From assembly GCF_018130245.1 (NCBI RefSeq), contig NZ_JAFCKP010000017.1, positions 106,954-170,953 of the forward strand: a stretch of DNA of 64,000 nt. Direction: 5' to 3'. Source of the DNA: Bradyrhizobium sp. SZCCT0231 (GTDB lineage: Bacteria; Pseudomonadota; Alphaproteobacteria; Rhizobiales; Xanthobacteraceae). The position numbers and the translations under genes were made by a program. The notes below the pieces were generated by a model, which had not been told where the DNA came from, searched no databases, and saw only the letters and a list, made by a program, of their open reading frames with translations. This document shows positions 9,739 through 17,634 of this stretch, piece after piece; the first letter of the stretch is position 1, and each line of letters starts with the position of its first letter.

Positions 9739-10767
9739 CTATGTCCGGACCGCGGCGGTGGACCCGCGCACCACGAGCGCCGGCTGAAGCTGGATCGACC
9801 TCGCTGCGTCCTCGGCGCGTCCCTCCGAAATGCGCGACAGCAAGGTCGAGATCGTGGTCTCGGCGATCGCCTCGGACGGCTGCGTTACGACGGTCATGCC
9901 CGGCCGCACCAGCCCGGCCCATGGAAGCTCGTCCACCGCGATGACGGAGAGGTCGTCGGGAATCGAGAGCCCGCGCTCGGCAATGGCACGAAGCAATCCG
10001 AGCGAGAGATGATTGTTGGTGGCGAAGATCGCGGTTGGCCGCTGCGCATGGCCGAGCAGCCGCATTGCTGCGGCATGACCGGCGGCCTCCGAAAAATTGT
10101 CCTTCTCGATCAGCCGTTCGTCGAGCGTGACGCCGCGCGAGGCCAAGCCGCTTCTCAGTCCGTCGAGCCGGTGACGCGCGATCTGATGCTCGGGCGAACC
10201 CATGATCACGGCGATGCGGCGATGGCCGAGATCGTCGAGATGTTCGGCCGCGAGCCGTCCCAGCGCGACATTGTCGGTCGTGACCGAATCGAGGTCGAGC
10301 CCCTCGATGCGTCGGTCCACCAAGATGCCCGGCATCGGCAGGTTCGCAAGCGCGGCCTGGCGTCCGCTCCAGCCGCGCCGGGTCGGGATGACGATGGCGC
10401 CGTCGGCGCGCTGCGACAGCAGCATTGCAAGATGCCGCTCCTCGCGCTCGGGGTCTTCGGCACTGTTGCAGAGAATGACGGAATAGCCCGCGGCGCTCGA
10501 CAGCCGCTCGATGCTCTCGACCAGCTTCAGGAAATAGGGATTGGCGAGATCCGCCACCAGCAGCCCGAGGATGCGCGTGGCGCCGCTGCGCAGGCTGCGG
10601 GCGCTGGCATGCGGCGCATAGCCGAGCTTTTGTGCCGCCGCATTGACGCGCTCCTGGAGCAGTTCGCTGACCTTGCCCGACCGGTTGAGCGTCTTCGACA
10701 CGGTGGCGACGGAAACGCCGGCCAGCCGCGCGACCTCGTGGATGGTGGGCAGCGGCCCTCCCGACAT
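9739..10767 (-). CDS. LacI family transcriptional regulator
   Basis: This 342-residue protein has the LacI N-terminal helix-turn-helix and hinge (TIHEVARLAGVSVATVSKTLNRSGKVSELLQERVNAAAQKLGYAPHASARSLR, residues ~6-60, given here as the recognised stretch in outline) and a periplasmic-binding-protein-like ligand domain (ILGLLVADLANPYF onward). It should repress in the absence of an unknown ligand. It heads an operon with the amidase and faces the ABC transporter operon across a 207-base gap containing two related palindromic sites, so it probably controls both directions. Confidence 0.9.
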   Translation of the reverse strand: MSGGPLPTIHEVARLAGVSVATVSKTLNRSGKVSELLQERVNAAAQKLGYAPHASARSLRSGATRILGLLVADLANPYFLKLVESIERLSSAAGYSVILCNSAEDPEREERHLAMLLSQRADGAIVIPTRRGWSGRQAALANLPMPGILVDRRIEGLDLDSVTTDNVALGRLAAEHLDDLGHRRIAVIMGSPEHQIARHRLDGLRSGLASRGVTLDERLIEKDNFSEAAGHAAAMRLLGHAQRPTAIFATNNHLSLGLLRAIAERGLSIPDDLSVIAVDELPWAGLVRPGMTVVTQPSEAIAETTISTLLSRISEGRAEDAARSIQLQPALVVRGSTAAVRT

Positions 10768-10777
10768 CAGCTCCTCC

Positions 10778-10800
10778 TGTTAAACGATTTCTGTATCGTT
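10778..10800. promoter_or_regulatory. LacI-type operator, regulator-proximal
   Basis: AACGAT-N6-ATCGTT (10783-10800) is a perfect 6-bp-arm inverted repeat ending 15 bases or so upstream of the LacI gene start, and TGTTAAACG (10778-10786) overlaps it. The same nine bases occur in inverted orientation at 10886-10894 near the transporter promoter. The AACG-centred core is typical for LacI-family operators. Confidence 0.6.
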
Positions 10801-10882
10801 GCGATCGGCCCTATGCAAGCAAAAATGCCTATTATTGATTTCTGAACTGTTGCGGATGGCGGGCCTTCGTGCTTCATTAGAA

Positions 10883-10894
10883 AAACGTTTAACA
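10883..10894. promoter_or_regulatory. LacI-type operator, transporter-proximal
   Basis: AAACGTTT (10883-10890) is a perfect palindrome with the CG-centred core used by LacI-family proteins, and it continues as CGTTTAACA (10886-10894), the exact reverse complement of TGTTAAACG at 10778-10786. It lies about 80 bases upstream of the first permease gene. Confidence 0.55.
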
Positions 10895-10974
10895 ATCTCG
10901 GGGGAGGCAACGGTGCGGAGCGTGGATTGCGTTCGGCAACCGCCGGACCGCATTCGCGGGCCGGAAGGCGCGGC

Positions 10975-11916
10975 ATGACCGGCTATGTGCTAGGCCGGCT
11001 GTTCGCGGCGGTACCCGTGCTCCTCGCGGTCGCGGTATTCGTCTTCCTGCTGCTGAGCCTCGTGCCGGGCGATCCCGCCGTGCTGATCGCCGGCGACTTC
11101 GCCTCACCGCAGCAGGTCGAGGCGGTGCGCCAGGCGCTGGGACTCAATCTGCCGCTGCTGCAGCGTTTTCTCGCATGGGCAGGACGTATGCTGAGCGGCG
11201 ATTTCGGTCTGTCGCTGTTCAGCCGCATTCCGGTCTCGCAGCTTGTCGCGCAGCGCATCGAGCCCACGCTGCTTCTCTCTCTCATGACGATCACGATTGC
11301 GGTCGTCGTCGCGGTGCCGCTTGGCCTCGTCGCGGCCTATCGTCCCAGGGGACTCGTAGCGCGCATGACGATGGCGGGGGCGGTGCTCGGCTTTTCACTG
11401 CCGGTCTTCGTCGTCGCTTTCGCGCTCGTCTATACGCTCGCGCTCGGGCTGCACTGGTTTCCGGTGCAGGGCTACAAGCCGCTGTCGCAGGGCGTATTGG
11501 CCTGCCTGCATTCGCTGGTGCTGCCCGCGATCTCGCTCTCCTACCTCTATATCGCCCTGATCGCGCGGGTGACGCGCGCCGCGGTGCTGGAGGTGCTGCG
11601 CGAAGATTATGTCCGCACCGCCCATGCCAAGGGGCTCTCGCCTCGCAAGATCATCGCGCGGCACGTGCTCAGCAATGCCGCGGTCCCGATCATCACGGTC
11701 GTCGGCATCGGATTCGCCGCGCTGCTTGGCGGCGTCGTCGTCACCGAGACCGTGTTTTCGATCCCCGGCCTCGGCCGGCTGACGGCCGACTCCATTCTCC
11801 GGCGCGACTACCCGGTGGTGCAAGCCCTGATCCTGCTGTTCGCCTTCGTCTATGTCGTCGTCAATCTCGTGGTCGACATTCTCTACGCCGTCGTCGATCC
11901 GAGGATCCGGTACTGA
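10975..11916 (+). CDS. Dipeptide/oligopeptide-type ABC transporter permease (DppB-like)
   Basis: The 313-residue protein begins MTGYVLGRLFAAVPVLLAVAVFVFLL, the canonical first membrane helix of DppB/OppB permeases, and has GDPA in the first periplasmic stretch. The cytoplasmic EAA loop that docks on the ATPase is EDYVRTAHAKGLSPRKIIARHVLSNA in outline. The C-terminal FSIPGLGRLTADSILRRDYP motif is also typical. About six membrane helices are predicted by eye. The ATG at 10975 was chosen because family members start at this point. It is the first gene of a tightly overlapping operon. Confidence 0.92.
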   Translation: MTGYVLGRLFAAVPVLLAVAVFVFLLLSLVPGDPAVLIAGDFASPQQVEAVRQALGLNLPLLQRFLAWAGRMLSGDFGLSLFSRIPVSQLVAQRIEPTLLLSLMTITIAVVVAVPLGLVAAYRPRGLVARMTMAGAVLGFSLPVFVVAFALVYTLALGLHWFPVQGYKPLSQGVLACLHSLVLPAISLSYLYIALIARVTRAAVLEVLREDYVRTAHAKGLSPRKIIARHVLSNAAVPIITVVGIGFAALLGGVVVTETVFSIPGLGRLTADSILRRDYPVVQALILLFAFVYVVVNLVVDILYAVVDPRIRY

Positions 11917-12824
11917 TGCGGGACGAGCCGATGACGATCACCTCCACAGCAGAAGGGCTCGATACGCCGGACATCCGGGTCAACCGGTTCGCGCGGATCG
12001 CGAGCCTGCCGGTTCGTCATCCGATGCTGGCTCTAAGTTGCGCGCTGCTCCTCGCCTTTGGCGCGCTGGCCGTGGTCAGCCCGTGGGTCGCCGCGGATCC
12101 CGCCGCGCTAGACCCGCTGAGCCGGCTTCAATCGCCCTCGCTCGCGCAGCTGTTCGGCACCGATCAGGTCGGTCGGTCCGTGCTCGCCCGCGCGCTGTGG
12201 GGAACGCGCGTCTCGCTGTTGGTCGGTATTGCCGTCGCGAGTCTCACCACCCTGATCGGCGTGAGCATCGGTGTCATCGCCGGCTACTTCCGCAGCGTCG
12301 ACAAGGTCGTGATGCGCGCGATGGATGCGGTCATGGCGATCCCAGCGATCCTGCTCGCGATCGCACTCGTGGCCCTGATCGGCGCTTCGCCGCTCGTGAT
12401 CGTCACGGCGATCAGCCTGCCCGAAATTCCCCGTATGGCGCGTGTGGTGCGCGCCAGCGTCCTCACGTTGCGTGAACGCGTTTATGTCGAGGCCGCCATC
12501 ACCTGCGGCGGACGCGCCGCGACCATCCTGCGCCGTCACATCCTGCCCGGCGCCGCCGGGCCGATCATGGTGCAGTCGACCTACGTCTTTGCATCCGCGA
12601 TGATCCTGGAATCGATCCTGTCGTTTCTCGGCGCGGGCACGCCGCCCGATGTGCCGAGCTGGGGCAACATGATGTCGGAGGGCCGGCAGTTCCTCCAGAT
12701 CGCGCCCTGGATCCTCGGCTTTCCCGCTCTGATGTTGGCGATCACGGTGCTCGCCGCCAACCTGCTCGGTGATGCCCTTCGCGATCTGCTCGATCCGAGC
12801 CTTGGGGGAGGCGAGGTGCGATGA
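11916..12824 (+). CDS. Dipeptide/oligopeptide-type ABC transporter permease (DppC-like)
   Basis: The 302-residue second permease starts at an ATG sharing its A with the TGA of the first permease; an in-frame ATG lies five codons further. Recognisable DppC/OppC features are HPMLALSCALLLAFGAL (first helix), LAQLFGTDQVGRSVLARALWGTR, the EAA loop VYVEAAITCGGRAATILRRH, and SFLGAGTPPDVPSWGNMM near the C-terminus. It pairs with the upstream permease to form the membrane channel for a peptide- or amide-like solute. Confidence 0.92.
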   Translation: MRDEPMTITSTAEGLDTPDIRVNRFARIASLPVRHPMLALSCALLLAFGALAVVSPWVAADPAALDPLSRLQSPSLAQLFGTDQVGRSVLARALWGTRVSLLVGIAVASLTTLIGVSIGVIAGYFRSVDKVVMRAMDAVMAIPAILLAIALVALIGASPLVIVTAISLPEIPRMARVVRASVLTLRERVYVEAAITCGGRAATILRRHILPGAAGPIMVQSTYVFASAMILESILSFLGAGTPPDVPSWGNMMSEGRQFLQIAPWILGFPALMLAITVLAANLLGDALRDLLDPSLGGGEVR

Positions 12825-13810
12825 GTGCGCCGCTGCTCTCCGTCGAGAACCTCTCTATTGCTCTCAAGGCGCGAGGTGCTTCGGTGCCGCTCGTTCGCGA
12901 CGTCTCATTCGCGATCGATCCGGGTGAAACACTGTGCCTCGTCGGCGAGAGCGGTTGCGGCAAGAGCCTGACCGCGCTCTCCATCATTGGCCTGCTCAAC
13001 CGCAACGTCATGCAGGTCGCTTCCGGCCGCATCCTGTTCGAAGGGCGCGACCTCGTCACGCTCGGCGCGGAGGAGATGCGCAAGCTTCGAGGCGATCGTC
13101 TCGCCATGGTATTCCAGGAGCCGATGACGTCGCTCAATCCGCTGCTGCGGGTTGGCCAGCAGATCGCCGAGGTGATCGTCGAGCATCGTGGCGTGTCCGA
13201 GTCGGACGCGCGGCGGCAGGTGATCGGGCTGCTCGATCTCGTCCGCATTCCGGATGCGCAACGGCGGGCCTCCGAATTTCCGCACCAGCTCTCCGGTGGG
13301 ATGCGGCAGCGGGTGATGATTGCGATGGCGCTCGCTCTGCGCCCCGCATTGCTGATCGCCGACGAGCCGACCACCGCACTCGACGTCACCATCCAGGCCC
13401 AGGTCCTGACCTTGATCGACGATCTGCGCCGCGAGTTCGGCACGTCGGTGCTGCTGATCACGCACGATCTCGGGGTGGTCGCGGAAATGGCCGACCGTGT
13501 CGTCGTGCTCTATGCCGGCAGCATCGTCGAGCAGGCCGGTGTCGACGACATTTTCGATGCCGCGGCCCATCCCTATACGCGCGGCCTGCTTGGTGCGATC
13601 GGCCAACTCAATAGCGGCACCCGCGATCGTCTCGCCGAGATTCCAGGCAGCGTGCCGAACCCGGCTTCGCTCGGCACCGGCTGCGCCTTTCGCCAACGCT
13701 GCCGCGAGGCAATGCCGGTGTGTCAGTCCGAGCTGCCGTCGTTAGCGGGCGCAGGCGAGCACCTGGCGGCATGCTGGCTGGGCAGGGTCGGCGCGGAGCG
13801 GCCCGCATGA
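12821..13810 (+). CDS. ABC transporter ATP-binding protein (DppD-like)
   Basis: The 329-residue ATPase has Walker A GESGCGKS, Q-loop FQEPMTSLNP, signature LSGGMRQR, Walker B LLIADEPTTALD and switch histidine LLITHDLG. The C-terminal oligopeptide-transporter extension carries the CAFRQRC cysteine motif, which in DppD/OppD homologues is linked to a small Fe-S or disulfide region. The start overlaps the previous stop by ATGA. It supplies half of the ATP-driven motor with the next gene. Confidence 0.93.
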   Translation: MSAPLLSVENLSIALKARGASVPLVRDVSFAIDPGETLCLVGESGCGKSLTALSIIGLLNRNVMQVASGRILFEGRDLVTLGAEEMRKLRGDRLAMVFQEPMTSLNPLLRVGQQIAEVIVEHRGVSESDARRQVIGLLDLVRIPDAQRRASEFPHQLSGGMRQRVMIAMALALRPALLIADEPTTALDVTIQAQVLTLIDDLRREFGTSVLLITHDLGVVAEMADRVVVLYAGSIVEQAGVDDIFDAAAHPYTRGLLGAIGQLNSGTRDRLAEIPGSVPNPASLGTGCAFRQRCREAMPVCQSELPSLAGAGEHLAACWLGRVGAERPA

Positions 13811-14865
13811 GTGCTGTCCTCGAAGTCTCCGGCCTGACCCGGATCTTCACCTCACGGAAGGGGCCGTTCGGCCTGTTCGGCCGGCGCGAGCTTCGCGCGG
13901 TCGACGACGTCAGCTTCGCCGTCGCGCGCGGACGCACCTTCTGCCTCGTTGGCGAGAGCGGCTGCGGCAAGACCACGATCGGTCGCATGGTCGTGCGCCT
14001 GTTGCAGCCGACGGCCGGCTCCGTCCGCATCAATGGCGAGGATTTTGGCGATCTGTCCGGCGAGACGCTGCGCAAGAAACGCCGGCAGGTGCAGATGGTG
14101 TTCCAGGATCCCTACGCCTGCCTCAACTCGCGCATGACGGCGGCGGAGATCGTCGAAGAACCCTTGCAGAATTTTGGCATCGGCGATGCCATGTCGCGAC
14201 GGCGCAAGGTCGCGCGGCTGTTCGACCAGGTCGGTCTGCCCCAGCACTTTCGCTCACGTTTGCCGCATCATCTGTCGGGAGGGCAGCGGCAGCGCCTAGG
14301 CATCGCGCGGGCGCTCGCTGCAGATCCTGCGCTGATCGTCGCGGACGAGGCGGTCGCCGCGCTCGACGTGTCGATCCGTTCTCAAATCCTGAACCTCTTG
14401 AAGGAGGTGCAGCGAGAGATCGGAATCTCCTATCTCTTCATCTCGCATGATCTCGCTGTGGTGCGTTATCTCGCGGACGACGTAGCGGTGATGTATCTCG
14501 GCGCCATCGTCGAGCAGGGGCCGGCGGAGGCCGTGTTCGCTGCACCGGCGCATCCCTATACGCGCGCGTTGATCGATTCGGTCCCCGCAATCCACCCGCG
14601 CAACCGGCGCCGCCGCCCGGCCCTCGAAGGCGAGGTGCCGAGCGCCGCTTCGCTGCCGTCCGGATGCCGCTTCCGCACGCGTTGTCCGTTCGCGACGGAC
14701 ATTTGCGCGAAGGAAGCGCCAACGATGACCGAGATCGCGCCCGGGCATGCCGCGGCCTGTCACCACGTACGATCGCTGCCACGCTGCGACGCTTCGCGTC
14801 CGGGCTTGGCCGTGGCCGCCGACGCAGTCAACCAGAAACGGTCAACGGGAGGAGTAGCAAAATGA
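13807..14865 (+). CDS. ABC transporter ATP-binding protein (DppF-like)
   Basis: The 352-residue ATPase starts at an ATGA overlap with the previous stop. Walker A is GESGCGKTT, the Q-loop region FQDPYACLNSRM, signature LSGGQRQRLGIARAL, Walker B LIVADEAVAALD, switch LFISHDLAVV, and the C-terminal family motif is CRFRTRCPFATDIC. The Walker B reads D-E-A rather than the common D-E-P, a tolerated change. A string of extra residues before the next gene overlaps the binding protein start. Confidence 0.92.
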   Translation: MSAVLEVSGLTRIFTSRKGPFGLFGRRELRAVDDVSFAVARGRTFCLVGESGCGKTTIGRMVVRLLQPTAGSVRINGEDFGDLSGETLRKKRRQVQMVFQDPYACLNSRMTAAEIVEEPLQNFGIGDAMSRRRKVARLFDQVGLPQHFRSRLPHHLSGGQRQRLGIARALAADPALIVADEAVAALDVSIRSQILNLLKEVQREIGISYLFISHDLAVVRYLADDVAVMYLGAIVEQGPAEAVFAAPAHPYTRALIDSVPAIHPRNRRRRPALEGEVPSAASLPSGCRFRTRCPFATDICAKEAPTMTEIAPGHAAACHHVRSLPRCDASRPGLAVAADAVNQKRSTGGVAK

Positions 14866-16427
14866 ACTGGCCGAACAGAACATTTGCCGTGATGCTCGCA
14901 GCAGGTTTGCTGGGTGTAATGTCGCCTGCCGCTGCAGAGGCGGTGCTCAAGATCCGCCCCTTCGGCGACCTCAAGCAGATCGATCCCGTGATCACGTCCG
15001 ACTATATGGTTCGTAACCACGGCTATATGGTCTACGACACGCTGTTCTCGCTGGATGAGAAGCTCGTCGCGCAGCCGCAGATGCTCGAGTCCTTTGCGGT
15101 CGGCAGCGATCAACTCACCTATGCCTTCACGCTGCGCGGCGGCCTGACCTTCAGCAACGGCCAGCCGGTCACCGCGGAGGATGCGGTCGTATCGCTGAAG
15201 CGCTGGTGGCAGCGCGATGGCCTTGGCCAACAGCTTGCCTCCGTCAGCGACAGCCTGACGGTCAAGGACGAAAAATCCTTCGAACTGAAGCTCAAGCGCC
15301 CGTGGGGGCTGGTGATCGAGGCGCTCTCCAAGCCGAGCTCCAACGTGCCCTTCATCATGCCGAAGGCGATCGCGGCGACGCCGGTGGATACCGCCATCAC
15401 GGATGCGACCGGCTCCGGTCCCTTCATCATGAAGAAGGACGAATGGGTGCCGGGCTCCAAGGTCGTCTATGTCAAGAACCCGTCCTACAAACCGCGCTCG
15501 GAGCCGGCGAACGGGCTCGCCGGCGGCAAGCTCGCCAAGGTCGACCGCGTCGAATGGCATTACATTCCGGACGCGCAGACCGCGCTGAATGCGCTCCAGG
15601 CCGGCGAGATCGACATTTTCGAGGAGGTGCCGCCGGACTTCCTGCCGACACTTGCCGGCAACTCCGACATCAAGACCATGCCGCAGGACACGCTCGGCAT
15701 GCAAATGGTGTTCCGCATGAACACGACGGTCCCGCCGTTCAACAATCCAAAGGTCCGGCAGGCGATCAGCTACATGATCGACCAGGAGAAATTCGCGCGA
15801 GCCTATGTCAGCGATCCCAAGCTCTACAAGAACTGCCCGAGCTTCTACATGTGCTCGTCGCCCTATTTCACCGCCGCCGGCTGGACCAAGCCTGATATCG
15901 AAAAAGCCAAGAAGCTGATCGCCGAGAGTGGTTATGACGGCACGCCGGTTGTGGTGCTGCACGCGACCGAAAGCGGGCCGACAAATACGTTCAGCCTCGT
16001 CGCCGAGCAGCTGATGCGGCAGATCGGCCTCAAGGTCGAGTCGCAGGCGATGGACTGGGGCACGTTGGTCGGACGCCGCGCGTCCAAGGAAACCGTCGAC
16101 AAGGGCGGCTGGTCGCTGTTCATGTCGGGACCGACAGGTGCCGACATGTTCGAGCCGGTCGGCCACCTTGGGCTGCGCGCAAATTGTGACAAGGCCTGGT
16201 TTGGCTGGCCTTGCGACGAGCAGATCGAGAAGTTGCGCAACGAATTCGCGTTTGCGACGGATCCCGAGCAGAAAAGGAAGATCGCGGCCGACCTCCAGCT
16301 TCGCGCTGTCGACTATGTGCCGTATTGGCCGGCTGCACAGCTTTACCTGGTGCGGGCCGTGCGCGGCAATGTCGATGGCATCGTGAAAGGCGCGGTCCCA
16401 GTCTACTGGAATATCACCAAGAAATAG
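14862..16427 (+). CDS. ABC transporter substrate-binding protein, family 5 (DppA-like)
   Basis: The 521-residue periplasmic protein has a Sec signal peptide (basic MNWPNRT, hydrophobic core to about residue 20, cleavage near SPAAAEA) and solute-binding family 5 features: YDTLFSLDEKLVAQPQMLESF, YTFTLR-type segment as YAFTLRGGLTFSNGQPVTAEDAV and MVFRMNTTVPPFNNPKVRQAISYMID. The start overlaps the ATPase stop by ATGA and follows GGGAGG at a good distance. It delivers the solute to the two permeases. Ligand is unknown; the linked amidase hints at an amide or peptide. Confidence 0.92.
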   Translation: MNWPNRTFAVMLAAGLLGVMSPAAAEAVLKIRPFGDLKQIDPVITSDYMVRNHGYMVYDTLFSLDEKLVAQPQMLESFAVGSDQLTYAFTLRGGLTFSNGQPVTAEDAVVSLKRWWQRDGLGQQLASVSDSLTVKDEKSFELKLKRPWGLVIEALSKPSSNVPFIMPKAIAATPVDTAITDATGSGPFIMKKDEWVPGSKVVYVKNPSYKPRSEPANGLAGGKLAKVDRVEWHYIPDAQTALNALQAGEIDIFEEVPPDFLPTLAGNSDIKTMPQDTLGMQMVFRMNTTVPPFNNPKVRQAISYMIDQEKFARAYVSDPKLYKNCPSFYMCSSPYFTAAGWTKPDIEKAKKLIAESGYDGTPVVVLHATESGPTNTFSLVAEQLMRQIGLKVESQAMDWGTLVGRRASKETVDKGGWSLFMSGPTGADMFEPVGHLGLRANCDKAWFGWPCDEQIEKLRNEFAFATDPEQKRKIAADLQLRAVDYVPYWPAAQLYLVRAVRGNVDGIVKGAVPVYWNITKK

Positions 16428-16682
16428 TGCGATTTCGCCAGGCGTCGCAATCTGCGCTCGCCTGGCAGCCCGCCTTCAGCCGCCGCGAACGGCTGCCGGA
16501 TTCGGCGACCGTCGCCGATTCGGCGGTCTCCATCACCCGCCCCCGGGTTGTGTAGAGGTCGCAGGCATCGCCTCGACGCAGTGAGCCGAGAGTTCCATCC
16601 GTGCGACGGACTGAATGTCGGCTGCCAGGAACCAACTGCTCGCGGGGACATTCTGATTGAGGGTTCGACACGAGCCCGGCTT

Positions 16683-16925
16683 GTGCGCGCCTTCGCGATC
16701 GTGGCGCTCGTGCTTGCAACGAAATTCGCCGGGACGCCAGCCTCGGCCGAGGGGGGAGCCGTGGGTACGGTCATAGAGAACTTGCTGATGCGGAAGCAGA
16801 AGCTCGTTGAGGAACTCGAGCAGGCGCAAGCCGTCGAGGACCGCGACAGGATCGAGCATGAACTCGAACAGATCAACACCGCGCTGGATTTCCTGGACAG
16901 GCCGGGACCGGGGGACGGGACGTAA
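16683..16925 (+). CDS. Small secreted coiled-coil protein, unknown function
   Basis: From the GTG at 16683 the product is 80 residues. It starts with a signal-peptide-like stretch (VRAFAIVALVLATKF, then AGTPASA as a likely cleavage site). A highly charged heptad-like helix follows: LLMRKQKLVEELEQAQAV and RDRIEHELEQINTALDFLD. The charged helix with leucines at a/d-like spacing looks like a genuine short coiled coil in the periplasm. The frame stays open upstream to an ATG at 16548, but that part does not resemble a signal sequence, so the start is uncertain. I do not recognise a family. The preceding stretch 16428-16682 holds nothing else I can support. Confidence 0.5.
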   Translation: MRAFAIVALVLATKFAGTPASAEGGAVGTVIENLLMRKQKLVEELEQAQAVEDRDRIEHELEQINTALDFLDRPGPGDGT

Positions 16926-16931
16926 CGGCGC

Positions 16932-17627
16932 TCAGTCGAACTTCAGCGCCTCTACCTTCAGCGCCTCTACTTTCAGCGCTTTGGCATAGACCACGCCTGA
17001 TTTGGTGATGTGCGTCGTCATCAGGTCTTCGAAGGCGGCGAACTCGCCGCGTGCGAACAAATCGAGCAGCTTGCGATGCTCGTCGAAGGACGTGCGGGTG
17101 CGCACGTCGATCGGCGAGGTCAAATTGGTGCGGAGCGCGGCGACGCGGCCGGACACGAGCTGGTAGGATTCGGCGAGATAGCGGTTGCCGCAATGGATGA
17201 ATAGCGCCTCGTGGAAGGCGGCATCGGCGCGGCCGTAGGCGATGTTGTCCTTCGCCGCGACCGCGGGCTCCATCGCCGCGATCGCTGCGCTCATTGTCGC
17301 AATCGCACTGTTGCGATCGTGGCGGAAGGCGAGCTCGGCTGCCTTGGGCTCCAGCGCGATGCGGAAGGTGCAGAGCGCATTGATGTCCTCCGCGCTCGGC
17401 GTGAACACGAAGCTGCCGACCTGCGGCCGGATCACGACGAGGCCTTGCGCCTGCAACTGTCCCATCGCCTCGCGCACCGGCGTGCGGCTGACGCCGAAGG
17501 AGCTGGCCACCATCTCCTCGGAGATGGCAGCCCCCAGTGCGAACTCGCCGTCGATGATGGCCTGGCGCAGCCGCTGCATCACCCGCTGCGCCAGCGATTT
17601 CGGCGGATCGAGCTTGAGCGATCGCAT
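16932..17627 (-). CDS. GntR family transcriptional regulator (FCD/FadR subfamily)
   Basis: The 231-residue protein has the GntR winged helix (SEEMVASSFGVSRTPVREAM, residues ~37-57) and an all-helical FCD ligand domain containing the metal-binding residues typical of the group (ADAAFHEALFIHCGNRYL and FDEHRKLLDLF). It follows the GlcD-like gene by seven bases and is therefore in its operon. The C-terminus carries a five-residue tandem repeat (K-A-L-K-V-E-A-L-K-V-E-A-L-K-F-D) from a 15-base DNA duplication. It probably responds to a small organic acid and controls the flavoprotein and the divergent DapA-like gene. Confidence 0.88.
   Translation of the reverse strand: MRSLKLDPPKSLAQRVMQRLRQAIIDGEFALGAAISEEMVASSFGVSRTPVREAMGQLQAQGLVVIRPQVGSFVFTPSAEDINALCTFRIALEPKAAELAFRHDRNSAIATMSAAIAAMEPAVAAKDNIAYGRADAAFHEALFIHCGNRYLAESYQLVSGRVAALRTNLTSPIDVRTRTSFDEHRKLLDLFARGEFAAFEDLMTTHITKSGVVYAKALKVEALKVEALKFD
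16941..16980. repeat. 15-bp tandem repeat in the GntR gene 3' end
   Basis: The unit CTTCAGCGCCTCTAC occurs at 16941-16955 and 16956-16970 and continues as a partial third copy TTTCAGCGCT. Because the unit is a multiple of three, it extends the protein tail by repeated A-L-K-V-E without a frameshift. Confidence 0.9.
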
Positions 17628-17634
17628 GGCGCTC

